Positions 45,571-54,292 are shown, counted from the first letter of the stretch. The stretch: DNA of 64,000 nt from Sphingopyxis sp. YR583 (GCF_900108295.1 NZ_FNWK01000001.1:434001-498000); one strand, 5' to 3'. Made by a program: numbers and translations. Notes: generated by a model from the sequence alone, not told the origin.

Positions 45571-47652
45571 ATGAGCGACCAGCAGTTTGATTTCGCACCC
45601 CGGCGCGGCGCGTCCGCCGAGTGGATCGCCGAAACCATCGACGCGATCATGGAGCAGGCGACGCTCGCCGAGAAGGTCGGCATGTTATCGGGGCGCGGCT
45701 TCTTTCAGGAGTTCATGGCCGACGACCGGCTGTGGGGTGCGCGCCCCTATCGCGCCGGCAGCGGGATCGAACGGCTCGGCGTGCCGCCCCTCTGGTTCAC
45801 CGACGGCCCGCGCGGCGTCGCCCGCGGACAAAGCACCTGTTTCCCCTGCACGATGGCGCGCGGGGCGACCTTCGACACTGACCTCGAAATGCGGATCGGC
45901 GAAGCGATGGGCAAGGAAATCCGTGCGCAGGACTGCGACCTCTCGGGCGCCGTCTGCATCAATATCCTGCGCCATCCCGCATGGGGACGTGCGCAGGAAA
46001 CCTATGGCGAAGACCCGCATCATCTCGGCGCGATGGGGACCGCGCTGGGGCTCGGCATCCAGACCCAGAATGTGATCGCGACGGTCAAGCATTTCGCGCT
46101 CAACTCGATGGAGAATGCCCGCTTCAAGGTCGATGTGCAGGTGGGCGAGCGCGCGCTCCACGAAATCTATCTGCCACATTTCAAGACCGCGCTCGATGCC
46201 GGCGTCGCGACCGTGATGAGCGCGTACAACAAATATAATGGCGAATATTGCGGCCAGCATCACGGCCTGCTCACCGACATATTGCGCGGCGAGTGGGGCT
46301 TTTCGGGCTTCGTTCATTCGGACTGGGTGATGGGCCTCTACAAACCCTATGCCGTTGCCGCCGGGCTCGACATCGAGAATCCCGAGCCGCAGATCCTCGG
46401 CGACAAGCTGATCGCCGCGGTCGAGGCGGGCCATGTCGCGCCCTTCGTGATCGACCGCGCGTGCCGCAACATCCTGCGCACGCAATATCGCTTCGCCTGC
46501 GCCTCCGATCCGCTGACCGAATATCCCGTCGAACTGGTCGCCGCACCCGAGCATGTCGCGCTCGCACGCGAAGCCGCGCAAAAGTCGGTCGTCCTGCTCG
46601 AAAACAATGGCGTTCTGCCGCTGGACCGCGACAAGGTTCGGCGCATCGCCGTGCTCGGCCGGCTGGCCGCGCTTCCGAACACAGGCGATATGGGATCGAG
46701 CCGCGTCCGCCCGCCTTATGTTGTCACGCCGATCGCGGCGCTCCGCACCACGCTCGGCCCCGACGCCATATTGAGCGGTGACGAGGACGATATCGACGCC
46801 GCAGTCGTTGCGGCGCGCGAAGCCGACGTCGCGCTGGTCGTCGCGGGCTATACGGCGCGCGAGGAAGGCGAATTCATCCCGGGCGACATCACTCTGGGCC
46901 AGGAAAGCGACCGTAACGGCGGGCGCCCCGCGATCGGCGGCGACCGCCTCTCGCTCGATCTCGCCGCCGAGCAGGTCGCGCTGATCGAAGCCGTCGCGGC
47001 GACCGGAACCCCGGTCATCGTCGCGATCGTCGCGGGGTCCGCCGTGCTGGTCGAGCGCTGGCGCGAACAGGCGTCGGCGATCCTCCAGACATTCTATGCG
47101 GGCATGGAAGGCGGCAATGCGCTGGCCGACATATTGTTCGGCGACGTCAGCCCGTCGGGCCGCCTCCCCTTCACCGTCGCGCGCGACGCCAGCGATTATC
47201 CCCATTTCGATCGCAATGCCGACGCGATCACATATGATTATTGGCACGGCTATGCGAAGCTGGCCCGCGACGGCGTAGAACCGCGCTATCCTTTCGGCCA
47301 CGGCCTTAGCTACACGCGCTTTGCCCGCCGCGCATTGCGCGTTTCGGTTTCTCCCGACAGTCTGGACATTTCGGTCACCGTCGCCAACCTCGGCGAGCGC
47401 GCGGGCGACGAAAGCATCCTCTGCTATGTCCGATGCCCCGGCGGCGTCGAGCGCTGGCCCGTCGCATTAAAGGCCTTTTCGCGCGTGTCTCTGGAACCCG
47501 GCGAAGCACGGACGATCGCGATGACGATCAAGATCGACGACCTGCGCTACCGCGACGAACATCGTCACGAATGGAAACTCGAGTCCGGGGAATATCAAAT
47601 CCACATATCCGGCGGTGTCGAAACCGATCTCAAGGCCTCGGTGCGCCTATAG
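45571..47652 (+). CDS. Glycoside hydrolase family 3 beta-glucosidase
   Basis: Retaining exo-glycosidase, 693 residues, no signal peptide, so it acts in the cytoplasm on what the symporter brings in. The catalytic nucleophile Asp lies in G-F-V-H-S-D-W-V-M-G near residue 252. The substrate-binding K-H-F-A and the R-H-P-A-W-G-R-A-Q-E-T-Y-G-E-D-P block are present. Domains: (beta/alpha)8 barrel (1-310), alpha/beta sandwich (about 340-570), fibronectin-III-like end (about 600-690). Substrate beyond a beta-glycoside is not readable. Confidence 0.93.
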   Translation: MSDQQFDFAPRRGASAEWIAETIDAIMEQATLAEKVGMLSGRGFFQEFMADDRLWGARPYRAGSGIERLGVPPLWFTDGPRGVARGQSTCFPCTMARGATFDTDLEMRIGEAMGKEIRAQDCDLSGAVCINILRHPAWGRAQETYGEDPHHLGAMGTALGLGIQTQNVIATVKHFALNSMENARFKVDVQVGERALHEIYLPHFKTALDAGVATVMSAYNKYNGEYCGQHHGLLTDILRGEWGFSGFVHSDWVMGLYKPYAVAAGLDIENPEPQILGDKLIAAVEAGHVAPFVIDRACRNILRTQYRFACASDPLTEYPVELVAAPEHVALAREAAQKSVVLLENNGVLPLDRDKVRRIAVLGRLAALPNTGDMGSSRVRPPYVVTPIAALRTTLGPDAILSGDEDDIDAAVVAAREADVALVVAGYTAREEGEFIPGDITLGQESDRNGGRPAIGGDRLSLDLAAEQVALIEAVAATGTPVIVAIVAGSAVLVERWREQASAILQTFYAGMEGGNALADILFGDVSPSGRLPFTVARDASDYPHFDRNADAITYDYWHGYAKLARDGVEPRYPFGHGLSYTRFARRALRVSVSPDSLDISVTVANLGERAGDESILCYVRCPGGVERWPVALKAFSRVSLEPGEARTIAMTIKIDDLRYRDEHRHEWKLESGEYQIHISGGVETDLKASVRL

Positions 47653-47695
47653 CCGGCCAAGCGCGACGCCGAGCCCCGACCGGACTCGATTGCGA

Positions 47696-48058
47696 TCATC
47701 CGGTCGCGAGGCTTTCCCGCTCTTCGCGCAGCATCGCACGCAACGAGCATAAAGCCGAATCCAGCGGTGTCGCAATTCCGTCAGCCCGGGCGAGGAGGTC
47801 GAGCAGCAGCATCTCGTCTTCCGACATCGCGGTAACGCCAGCTACGAGCGGGCGACCCAGTCGGGTCTGGAACAGCTGCAGCAGGCTATCGAGCGCGGGC
47901 GCGAGCATCGACGGCCCGCTGGTCGCGAGCAACCGGTGCAGCCGCGGCACGGCTGCAACGCCGGTGCCGCGCGCGCGCGCCCAGCAGCGCAGCGCCGCGG
48001 TGGTCAGCGCCTCGGCCGACGGACGTACCGACGACAGGTCGATCGCAGGGTGGATCAC
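47696..48058 (-). CDS. Hypothetical helical protein coupled to the methyltransferase gene (120 aa)
   Basis: GTG at 48058 overlaps the TGA of the upstream methyltransferase gene (GTGA), which fixes the start; the longer frame to 48166 runs inside that gene and is rejected. The protein is soluble and mostly helical, Leu/Ala/Arg rich (S-V-R-P-S-A-E-A-L-T-T-A-A-L-R-C-W-A-R-A), with an acidic S-E-D-E-M-L-L-L-D-L-L-A-R-A-D-G segment late. No family recognised. Being coupled, it probably serves with the methyltransferase-like protein. Confidence 0.65.
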   Translation of the reverse strand: MIHPAIDLSSVRPSAEALTTAALRCWARARGTGVAAVPRLHRLLATSGPSMLAPALDSLLQLFQTRLGRPLVAGVTAMSEDEMLLLDLLARADGIATPLDSALCSLRAMLREERESLATG

Positions 48059-48741
48059 CCCGGCCTCTTCGGCCACAGCCGGCCGGCGCGCAGGCAATAG
48101 GCGTCCCATTCGGCTCCGAAGCGCCGCCGCATCAACGCCTCTTCGTTCGGCACGCGAAGGAACCACATGGCAGCGAACGCCGGCACGACGAGCGCGCCGC
48201 CGATCCAGTTATGGATGAGGAGCGGTTGCGCGAGCGCCGAAAGCCAGATCGCGGCATACATGGGATTGCGCATCGACGCATAGATACCGCCGGTCACGAG
48301 GCGATGATCTTCGCGGACCTCGAGCCCCGGGCTCCAGTTTCGCCCGAGGTCGGCATGGCTCCGCCAGAAGAGCCAGAGGAAGGGGCCCTGCAACACAGCG
48401 CCGATCGCCGTTGCCCAGTCCGGAAGCGAATAGTCGGCGAAACGAAAAAGCGGCGTCCCAAGATGGCAGAGGGGAAGCAGCATCATCGCGAGGAACATGG
48501 CGGTGAGCAGCAGTTTCTCGACGATGTCCTTGTCGGCATCGACCACGACATTCGCGCGGTTTCGAAGCGAATGCGGCGTCCGGATTACGGTCATGGCGAC
48601 AAAGGCGACAAGCCAGATAGAGGCGCCCCAGTCATTGTCGTGCCATCGCCAGACGGCCGCCAGAAACAAGGACAGCGCCGCCAGCGCCGTAACGAGCGCG
48701 AGCAAGCCGGTCATCATCGATCGTCCGTTTTTCCCATCCAT
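48055..48741 (-). CDS. Isoprenylcysteine carboxyl methyltransferase (ICMT)-like membrane protein
   Basis: Membrane methyltransferase fold of 228 residues with five or so helices. The C-terminal ICMT/PEMT block is intact: L-G-R-N-W-S-P, E-D-H-R-L-V-T-G-G-I-Y-A-S-M-R-N-P-M-Y (the SAM-binding R-x-P-x-Y) and P-N-E-E-A-L-M-R-R-R-F-G-x-E-W-D-A-Y. ATG at 48741 follows GGGAGTCTGGAC. A near-perfect Fur box sits 43 bases upstream, so iron control is predicted. Bacterial members have varied and mostly unknown substrates. Confidence 0.85.
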   Translation of the reverse strand: MDGKNGRSMMTGLLALVTALAALSLFLAAVWRWHDNDWGASIWLVAFVAMTVIRTPHSLRNRANVVVDADKDIVEKLLLTAMFLAMMLLPLCHLGTPLFRFADYSLPDWATAIGAVLQGPFLWLFWRSHADLGRNWSPGLEVREDHRLVTGGIYASMRNPMYAAIWLSALAQPLLIHNWIGGALVVPAFAAMWFLRVPNEEALMRRRFGAEWDAYCLRAGRLWPKRPG

Positions 48742-48783
48742 GTCCAGACTCCCTATGGTGACTGAACACGCGCTACATTATTT

Positions 48784-48802
48784 GCTAATGATTATCAATA
48801 TC
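48784..48802. promoter_or_regulatory. Fur-box-like palindrome before the ICMT-like gene
   Basis: On the minus strand the 19 bases read GATATTGATAATCATTAGC, matching the E. coli Fur consensus GATAATGATAATCATTATC at 17 of 19 positions. It lies 43 bases before the ATG of the ICMT-like gene. The pilus operon starts about 390 bases away on the other side, so it is a less likely target. Confidence 0.65.
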
Positions 48803-49189
48803 GCTCTATCGACCACTCATCGTTCGACGCCGAAAAGCGCGCGTGCCTTCTCCCCATGAGCGCCGATCGGCAGCGCGCCCGTCACATCGGGCATATGGAA
48901 AACATCCGTTCCGGAATAAGATGACAGCCGCCTCCCGAAAAGCATCCCTTTTTCGTACCTCCCCACGCCAAAACAGGCCGATGCGCATTCCAAATCGGAC
49001 CTTTCTCCTCGTGACAAAATAAATGAATTTAATCATCATATATATTTGGACTAAGATTATATTATAAATTGAATTGACAATTATTATTAAATATATCCAT
49101 CGTAACTTGTTAACTTCCCATGTTTATACAAATAATCTTCTTACGATAAATATATAATAAGAAGGGGGACTATTTTGGGAGTTATCAAC
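48803..49189. other. Gene-free spacer with a strongly AT-rich segment before the pilus operon
   Basis: No supported gene. Bases 49010-49165 are far more AT-rich than anything else in the window (runs such as TATATATTTGG, AATTATTATTAAATATAT and AATATATAATAAG). Such a stretch ahead of a surface-fibre operon is typical of a curved or silenced promoter and probably holds the pilus promoter. Short minus-strand frames at 48806-49039 show no coding bias. Confidence 0.6.
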
Positions 49190-49744
49190 GTGCGAAAAAT
49201 GACGCGATATTTTCTCTGCTCGACTTCGGCCTCGTCGGCCCTGCTTTTTGCCGCAGCTCCGGCGCACGCCGATATTACCGGCACGATCGACGCGACGATA
49301 ACGCTCGAGGCGGGCTGCATCATCAACGGCCAGAATTACGACGACGGCTCGACCGGCGCCGATTTCGGCACGCTCGATTTCGGTACCGAGAACACGCTGT
49401 TCACGCAGACCGATGCACAGGTGCTGAGCGGCGCGACCGGCTTTACGATCCAGTGCAGCAACGGGATCACGCCGACACTCTCATTTAACGCGGGGCAAAA
49501 TGACGGGGCAGGTGCGGGCGTCGGACTGCACGCGATGGCACATCAGACCGCGGCCGGGCAGTTCGTGACCTATAACCTCTATTCGGACCCCGGGCGTACC
49601 ACGGTCATTCCGGTCGGCGGCGACGTCGTGCTCGCCAGTGATGGGTCGGTGCAAACCGTCAACGTCTATGGCCGCGCATTCGGCGAGGCCGGGCTGACGC
49701 CCGGCGTCTATGCCGACATCGTTACGGTGGTGGTCGAGCTTTAG
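49190..49744 (+). CDS. Spore coat U (SCPU) domain pilin-like protein 1
   Basis: Secreted subunit of a chaperone-usher fibre. GTG at 49190 lies 8 bases after GGGAG and gives a good signal peptide (M-R-K-M-T-R-Y-F-L-C-S-T-S-A-S-S-A, cleavage after A-H-A). TTG 49175 behind AAGGGGG and ATG 49199 are alternatives. The mature part (about 155 residues) shows the SCPU pattern: I-T-L-E-A-G-C-I-I-N-G, D-F-G-T-L-D-F-G, I-Q-C-S-N-G with the paired cysteine, and the final P-G-V-Y-A-D-I-V-T-V-V-V-E-L donor-strand-like end. First gene of the pilus operon. Confidence 0.85.
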   Translation: MRKMTRYFLCSTSASSALLFAAAPAHADITGTIDATITLEAGCIINGQNYDDGSTGADFGTLDFGTENTLFTQTDAQVLSGATGFTIQCSNGITPTLSFNAGQNDGAGAGVGLHAMAHQTAAGQFVTYNLYSDPGRTTVIPVGGDVVLASDGSVQTVNVYGRAFGEAGLTPGVYADIVTVVVEL

Positions 49745-49766
49745 GGCCGACCGTCCGCACGCGGCC

Positions 49767-50309
49767 ATGACTTCGTCCCACCCGGCATCGGCCCTGGCGA
49801 CCGTCGTCGCACTGGTAGCATGCTATCCCGTTGCGGCGCAGGCCGAAACGACCGCGCAATTCGATGTGTCGGCGACGATCGTTGCGGGCTGCCTGGTCGA
49901 CGGGTTTGGCGGCAGCGGCAATGCAGGGCGGATCGACACGCTCGACTTCGGGGTTGATTCGACCTTCTCGACCGCGCTCCACACCGCGACGACGACCGGT
50001 GGACAGGCGATCCGCCTCCGGTGCACGCCCGGCGCCAATTTGACGATGAGCATCGATGGGGGCGGTCACGCCGCAGCGGGCATCCGCAATCTCCAGCTTG
50101 GTGCCAACAGCGGTGCGCGCATCGCCTATTCGCTGTGCCGCGACGCCGGGTGTACGCAGCTGATCGCGATCGGCACGCCATATGCGGTTTCGGTCTCCGG
50201 CACGAACAGCGAGGATGTACGGCTGCCGATTTATGGCCGCTTGACGCTGCCCGGAACGCGGCCCCCGGGTACCTACACCGATGCGCTGACGGTCACGCTC
50301 ACATGGTGA
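49767..50309 (+). CDS. SCPU domain pilin-like protein 2
   Basis: Second fibre subunit, 180 residues from ATG 49767; the frame upstream overlaps the first gene and lacks a signal. Signal peptide 1-26 (ends A-Q-A). The mature part parallels protein 1: I-V-A-G-C-L-V-D-G, L-D-F-G-V-D-S-T, I-R-L-R-C-T-P-G and P-G-T-Y-T-D-A-L-T-V-T-L-T-W at the end. It follows gene 1 by 22 bases and precedes the chaperone by 22 bases. Confidence 0.88.
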   Translation: MTSSHPASALATVVALVACYPVAAQAETTAQFDVSATIVAGCLVDGFGGSGNAGRIDTLDFGVDSTFSTALHTATTTGGQAIRLRCTPGANLTMSIDGGGHAAAGIRNLQLGANSGARIAYSLCRDAGCTQLIAIGTPYAVSVSGTNSEDVRLPIYGRLTLPGTRPPGTYTDALTVTLTW

Positions 50310-50331
50310 TCGCCCCTTCAAGGATCGATCG

Positions 50332-51102
50332 ATGAAACGCGCTTTGCTTTCTTTCGCCCTGCCAGCCTGCACCCTCGCGCTGATCTTCGCTGCGCCGGAA
50401 CCTGCATTTGCACAGCAGCCGGGATCGATCCTGATCTGGCCGGTCAATCCGGTGATCCAGGGCGACGACCGCGCCGCCGCGCTGTGGCTCGAGAACCCCG
50501 GCAAGACGCCCGTGACGCTTCAGGTGCGCGTCTACGCATGGGCGCAGCCAGACGGCCGCGACGCCTATGCCCAGCAGGATGAGGTTTTGGGTACGCCGCC
50601 AATTGTCACCATCCAGCCCGGCGAGCGGCAGCTTGTCCGCCTGACGCGAACGACCCCGCCACCCGCCGTCGCCGAAAAGCCCTATCGCGTCATCGTCGAC
50701 GAAATCCCGACGAGCGATGCACCGACCTCTCCCGGCGCCGCCGTCAGCTTCCGGATGCGTTATTCGCTGCCGCTCTTCTCCTATGCGCAGAGTGCGGCGC
50801 GCGAAGGCAAAGCCAAGGCAAAGGCCGCGCTGCCGGCCCCTGCGCTCCACTGGCGTTCGAGCTCCGACGCGGACGGGACATTCCTCGAAATCCGCAACAC
50901 CGGCGCCGGGCACGCGCGGCTGACCGACGTCGCCTTCGTGACCGGCAGCCGCCGCAACACGGTGGCCGAAGGGCTGCTCGGCTATGTCCTTCCGGGGGCA
51001 ACGATGCGCTGGCCGCTACCGCGGGGCACGGCCGCATCGGGCGACCTGTCGGCAGCGATCAACGGGCATAAGGCCGCACGCATCGAGCGTGTGCCGGAAT
51101 GA
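50332..51102 (+). CDS. Periplasmic fimbrial chaperone (PapD family)
   Basis: Captures secreted subunits and passes them to the usher. 256 residues with a signal peptide (MKRALLSFALPACTLALIFA, cleavage after A-F-A). The N-terminal immunoglobulin domain has L-I-W-P-V-N-P-V-I, A-A-L-W-L-E-N-P-G and the G1 strand region K-P-Y-R-V-I-V-D-E-I-P. The second domain is short. It lies between the pilins and the usher in the usual SCPU pilus order. Confidence 0.9.
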   Translation: MKRALLSFALPACTLALIFAAPEPAFAQQPGSILIWPVNPVIQGDDRAAALWLENPGKTPVTLQVRVYAWAQPDGRDAYAQQDEVLGTPPIVTIQPGERQLVRLTRTTPPPAVAEKPYRVIVDEIPTSDAPTSPGAAVSFRMRYSLPLFSYAQSAAREGKAKAKAALPAPALHWRSSSDADGTFLEIRNTGAGHARLTDVAFVTGSRRNTVAEGLLGYVLPGATMRWPLPRGTAASGDLSAAINGHKAARIERVPE

Positions 51103-51108
51103 CCGGAC

Positions 51109-53490
51109 ATGGCGCGCGCGATCTTGCCAAAAGAGCGCCTCGGCTGGACGGCGGCGTTCGCGGTCGCGATCTTTGGCTCCGCCGCGGTGCACGCTGCGGA
51201 AACCGACGCGCGCCTGGATGATTATGCCGACCTGCCGCCGCCACCGCGGCGCGGCGACATCGCCAATCTCTCGGCCGAACAACGGCTTGAACTCGAACTT
51301 TTCGTCAATGGATTGCGGACCAATGTCGTCGCTCCGGTCATCAAACAGGGCCCCCGATTCAGGATGCGCGCCGCAGACCTGCGGCGCGCGGGATTATCGT
51401 TCGAAGCCTCCGGCGACATGCTGTTCCTCGACAGCCTGGGCGGCGTCCGCGCCGATTATGACGCGCCCGCCCAGCAATTGCATTTGACCGTGTCCCCCGA
51501 ATATCTGCCGACGCAGCATATTGGAGAGAATGGGCGCGAATTCCGGCCGGCCAAATATGACATGGGGGCGCTGCTCAATTACGACGTCTATGTGACCGGC
51601 GGCGACAAGGCTCCGGTGCAGGCGTCGGTGTGGCACGAAGCGCGGGTGTTTGGCCCGGCGGGCGTTTTCTCCACCACCGGGGCGCTGCGGACGGGCAGCG
51701 CGAAAAACTATGTCCGCTTCGACAGCTATTGGCGCTGGTCGGATGAGCGGAGCATGACGACCGTCGAGGCGGGCGACATCATCACGCGCACCCTGCCCTA
51801 CGCGCCCGCGGTCCGGCTCGGCGGCATTCAGCTGTCGCGCGACTTTTCTGTCCGGCCTGACATCATCACCTATCCGCTGCCGGAATTTGCGGGCAGCGCC
51901 GCCCTGCCCTCGACGGTCGACCTGCTTGTCGACGGCCAACGCATCGCGGGCAGCAGGGTCAATCCCGGCCCCTTCACTCTCGGCACCCTGCCGCCCGTCA
52001 ACGGCTATGGCGAGGCCAATCTGATCGTCACCGACATCCACGGGCGCAGCGTCGCGACCGCGCTGCCATTTTATGTCAGCAGCGCGTTGCTCCGCCCCGG
52101 CCTCACCGATTATTCGGTCGCGGCAGGCGCCTTCCGCCGCAACTACGGCGTCCGAAATTTCGACTATGGCGGCCTCGCGGTCAGCGCGTCGGCGCGTCAC
52201 GGCGTGACCCCCGGCGTGACATTGGAAGTCCGTGCCGAAGTCGCCGACGATATGCACCTCGCGGGCGGCGGCGCGGTGGCGAAGCTCGGCAATTTCGGGA
52301 CGGTGAGCGCAGCGTACAGCCGCAGTTTCGGCGAACGTGCCGACGGCGGCCAGTTCGATCTCGGTTATGAATATCAGGCGCGCGGTTTCTCGATCGGGCT
52401 GCGGCATATGCGGCGGGACAGCGGCCATCTCGACCTCGGCCTGCTCGACCGGCGCACACCGGGCGGATGGGAACGGCTGAGCGCCGCAACGGCGAGTTTG
52501 TCGCTGGGCGCTGCGGGAACGCTCGGCCTCGGCTATTTCGAACTGCGCCAGCAACGCGGGCGCGACGCGCGACTGGCGAACTTGGCCTGGGCCGTCCCTC
52601 TATGGGGCGAAAGCCGCCTTTACGCATCGCTTTCACGCGATTTCGTCGATCGCAGCTGGTCGGGCGCGCTGACATTCAGCATTCCTCTGGGCGACGGAAC
52701 GCTGAATGCCGGCGTCGCGCAGGATCAGGATGGGCGCACCGGCGTGCGCGCCGATTATTCGCGACCCGTCCCGACCGAGGGCGGCTGGGGTTTGAACGCG
52801 AGCGCGGCCAGCGAGGACGGGCGGAGCCCCTATCTGCGCGGCGACGTCATCTGGCGGACGCAGCCAATCCAGCTCCGCGCGGGCGCCTATGGCCGCGACG
52901 ATATTACCGGCTGGTTCGGGGCGAGCGGATCGTTCGTGTTCATGGATGGATCGCTGTTCGCGGCCAATCGCGTCGCCGATGCCTTCGCCGTCGTCAGCAC
53001 CAATGGCGAGCCCGGCGTTCCGGTGCGTTACGAAAATCAGCTTATCGGCACGACCAACGAAAAGGGGCAATTGCTCGTCCCGTCGGCCAGCGCCTACTAC
53101 GCCGCACGCTACGATATCGACACGCTCGACCTGCCGGCAAATATGCAGGTGCCGGTCGTCAGCCAGCGCGTCGCGATCGCCGCGGGCAGCGGCCACGTCA
53201 TCCGCTTTCCCGTTACCCACAGCGCGGCCGCGCGCGCAACGCTCCGCGACGCGGCCGGCTCGGTCATCCCGGCGGGCGCGGCGGCCACGATCAACGGACA
53301 TCTCTCGACCTACGTCGGCTGGGACGGCCTGCTCTTCATCGAACAGGTCGCAGCGCACAATCGCATCGCCGTCAGCCTGCCCGACGGCGGAACATGCCAC
53401 GCGGACTTCGCCGCCGATGTGAAGGCCGACGACATCATCGAATTGGGGAGCCTAACATGCCGGTGCGGATACCAACGCCGGCATCTATGA
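51109..53490 (+). CDS. Fimbrial outer-membrane usher
   Basis: Assembles and exports the fibre. 793 residues: signal peptide 1-31 (ends V-H-A-A), N-terminal chaperone-binding domain, a 24-strand barrel with V-D-L-L-V-D-G-Q-R-I-A and T-L-P-P-V-N-G-Y-G-E-A-N plug region, and C-terminal domains (G-T-T-N-E-K-G-Q-L-L-V-P; N-G-H-L-S-T-Y-V-G-W-D-G-L). The natural end is probably L-G-S-L-T-C-R; the last nine residues (C-G-Y-Q-R-R-H-L) are read out of frame from the pilin remnant that follows, showing a deletion at this junction. Confidence 0.9.
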   Translation: MARAILPKERLGWTAAFAVAIFGSAAVHAAETDARLDDYADLPPPPRRGDIANLSAEQRLELELFVNGLRTNVVAPVIKQGPRFRMRAADLRRAGLSFEASGDMLFLDSLGGVRADYDAPAQQLHLTVSPEYLPTQHIGENGREFRPAKYDMGALLNYDVYVTGGDKAPVQASVWHEARVFGPAGVFSTTGALRTGSAKNYVRFDSYWRWSDERSMTTVEAGDIITRTLPYAPAVRLGGIQLSRDFSVRPDIITYPLPEFAGSAALPSTVDLLVDGQRIAGSRVNPGPFTLGTLPPVNGYGEANLIVTDIHGRSVATALPFYVSSALLRPGLTDYSVAAGAFRRNYGVRNFDYGGLAVSASARHGVTPGVTLEVRAEVADDMHLAGGGAVAKLGNFGTVSAAYSRSFGERADGGQFDLGYEYQARGFSIGLRHMRRDSGHLDLGLLDRRTPGGWERLSAATASLSLGAAGTLGLGYFELRQQRGRDARLANLAWAVPLWGESRLYASLSRDFVDRSWSGALTFSIPLGDGTLNAGVAQDQDGRTGVRADYSRPVPTEGGWGLNASAASEDGRSPYLRGDVIWRTQPIQLRAGAYGRDDITGWFGASGSFVFMDGSLFAANRVADAFAVVSTNGEPGVPVRYENQLIGTTNEKGQLLVPSASAYYAARYDIDTLDLPANMQVPVVSQRVAIAAGSGHVIRFPVTHSAAARATLRDAAGSVIPAGAAATINGHLSTYVGWDGLLFIEQVAAHNRIAVSLPDGGTCHADFAADVKADDIIELGSLTCRCGYQRRHL

Positions 53491-53599
53491 TTCAACGACC
53501 ACCCAAGGCTATACTTATCGCGCCGCGATCCTTCCGGGGCAGATTACCCCGCCCGCTGGCAGCTATAACGACACGATCCGGATCGACGTCATATTCTGA
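53459..53599 (+). pseudogene. Remnant of a third SCPU pilin gene
   Basis: The frame from 53459 to TGA 53599 reads G-A-D-T-N-A-G-I-Y-D-S-T-T-T-Q-G-Y-T-Y-R, then A-A-I-L-P-G-Q-I-T-P-P-A-G-S-Y-N-D-T-I-R-I-D-V-I-F. This is the C-terminal third of an SCPU domain (Y-x-x-x-I-x-x-G-Q-x-x-P-x-G-x-Y-x-D-T-I end). A stop (TAA 53453-53455) lies just before it in frame, there is no start or signal, and the 5' part overlaps the usher tail. The rest of the gene was lost by a deletion fused to the end of the usher gene. Confidence 0.8.
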
Positions 53600-53662
53600 C
53601 GATGGAACCGGAGCGCACCCCCACGCGTTGCTCGATGGGGACCGTAGCGAAAGGGGTGGCCA

Positions 53663-54211
53663 ATGGGTCATCATGCGCAGAGCGGTGTCCGCAGGGAAAC
53701 GGGCCTATCACGCCTAGACCAGATCGAAGGTCGGCTGGATGAGGTTGTTGCCTTGCTGGAAAACATGATCGCAAAGACCTCCGATCCTGCTCGTCCCCCA
53801 TCTCACATGGCGGCCACTTTCACGCCCTCTTCGGCCACGTCGAAACCCGACGCCGAGATTATTCGCCCAACCGGCTTTCCCAAAGCGCGCGCGCGCATTG
53901 CCCGCGAAGCCATTCGCCGCCGGCGCAAGCGCGAAGAATATTTTCCGTCCGGCCTTTTCGCCGATCCCGGTTGGGACATCATGCTAGACCTTTACGCCGC
54001 GCATTATGAAGGCGAGTCGGTCTCGGTCTCCAGCCTCTGCATCGCTGCGGCGGTGCCGCAGACGACGGCTCTGCGGTGGATCACCATGATGACCAACGAG
54101 GGATGGCTGGTCCGCTGGAACGATCCGACCGACGGCCGGCGCGCCTATCTCAAGCTCAGTGACAAGGCACGCGGCCGGCTGGATTCCTATTTCGACGACC
54201 TGCCTTATTGA
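53663..54211 (+). CDS. Winged-helix (MarR-like) DNA-binding protein, hypothetical
   Basis: 182 residues from ATG 53663 with AAGGGGTGG before it. Order: a short coiled coil (R-L-D-Q-I-E-G-R-L-D-E-V-V-A-L-L-E-N), a Pro/Ser-rich linker, a basic helix (A-R-I-A-R-E-A-I-R-R-R-R-K-R-E-E), and a winged helix-turn-helix (S-V-S-S-L-C-I-A-A-A-V-P-Q-T-T-A-L-R-W-I, then R-W-N-D-P-T-D-G-R-R-A-Y-L-K-L-S) as in MarR proteins. It lies behind the pilus operon and may regulate it; this is only a positional guess. Confidence 0.8.
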   Translation: MGHHAQSGVRRETGLSRLDQIEGRLDEVVALLENMIAKTSDPARPPSHMAATFTPSSATSKPDAEIIRPTGFPKARARIAREAIRRRRKREEYFPSGLFADPGWDIMLDLYAAHYEGESVSVSSLCIAAAVPQTTALRWITMMTNEGWLVRWNDPTDGRRAYLKLSDKARGRLDSYFDDLPY

Positions 54212-54221
54212 CGGAGGGACA

Positions 54222-54276
54222 CGGCCCGAAGCGGATCGGGGCTTGTAAGCCTCGACCGATAACCTGCTTCGGGCCG
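54222..54276. terminator. Large inverted repeat between convergent genes
   Basis: CGGCCCGAAGC (54222-54232) and GCTTCGGGCCG (54266-54276) pair perfectly. The 33-base loop contains a second imperfect stem TCGGGGCTT-gt-AAGCCTCGA. It sits between the winged-helix gene and the convergent TonB receptor gene and is probably a bidirectional terminator; no T-run is seen. Confidence 0.5.
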
Positions 54277-54292
54277 CCGTTGAGACCTCCGA

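Noticed and set aside
48806..49039. Two overlapping minus-strand frames in the AT-rich spacer
   Set aside because: No codon bias, no convincing start and an Arg-rich translation typical of non-coding DNA.
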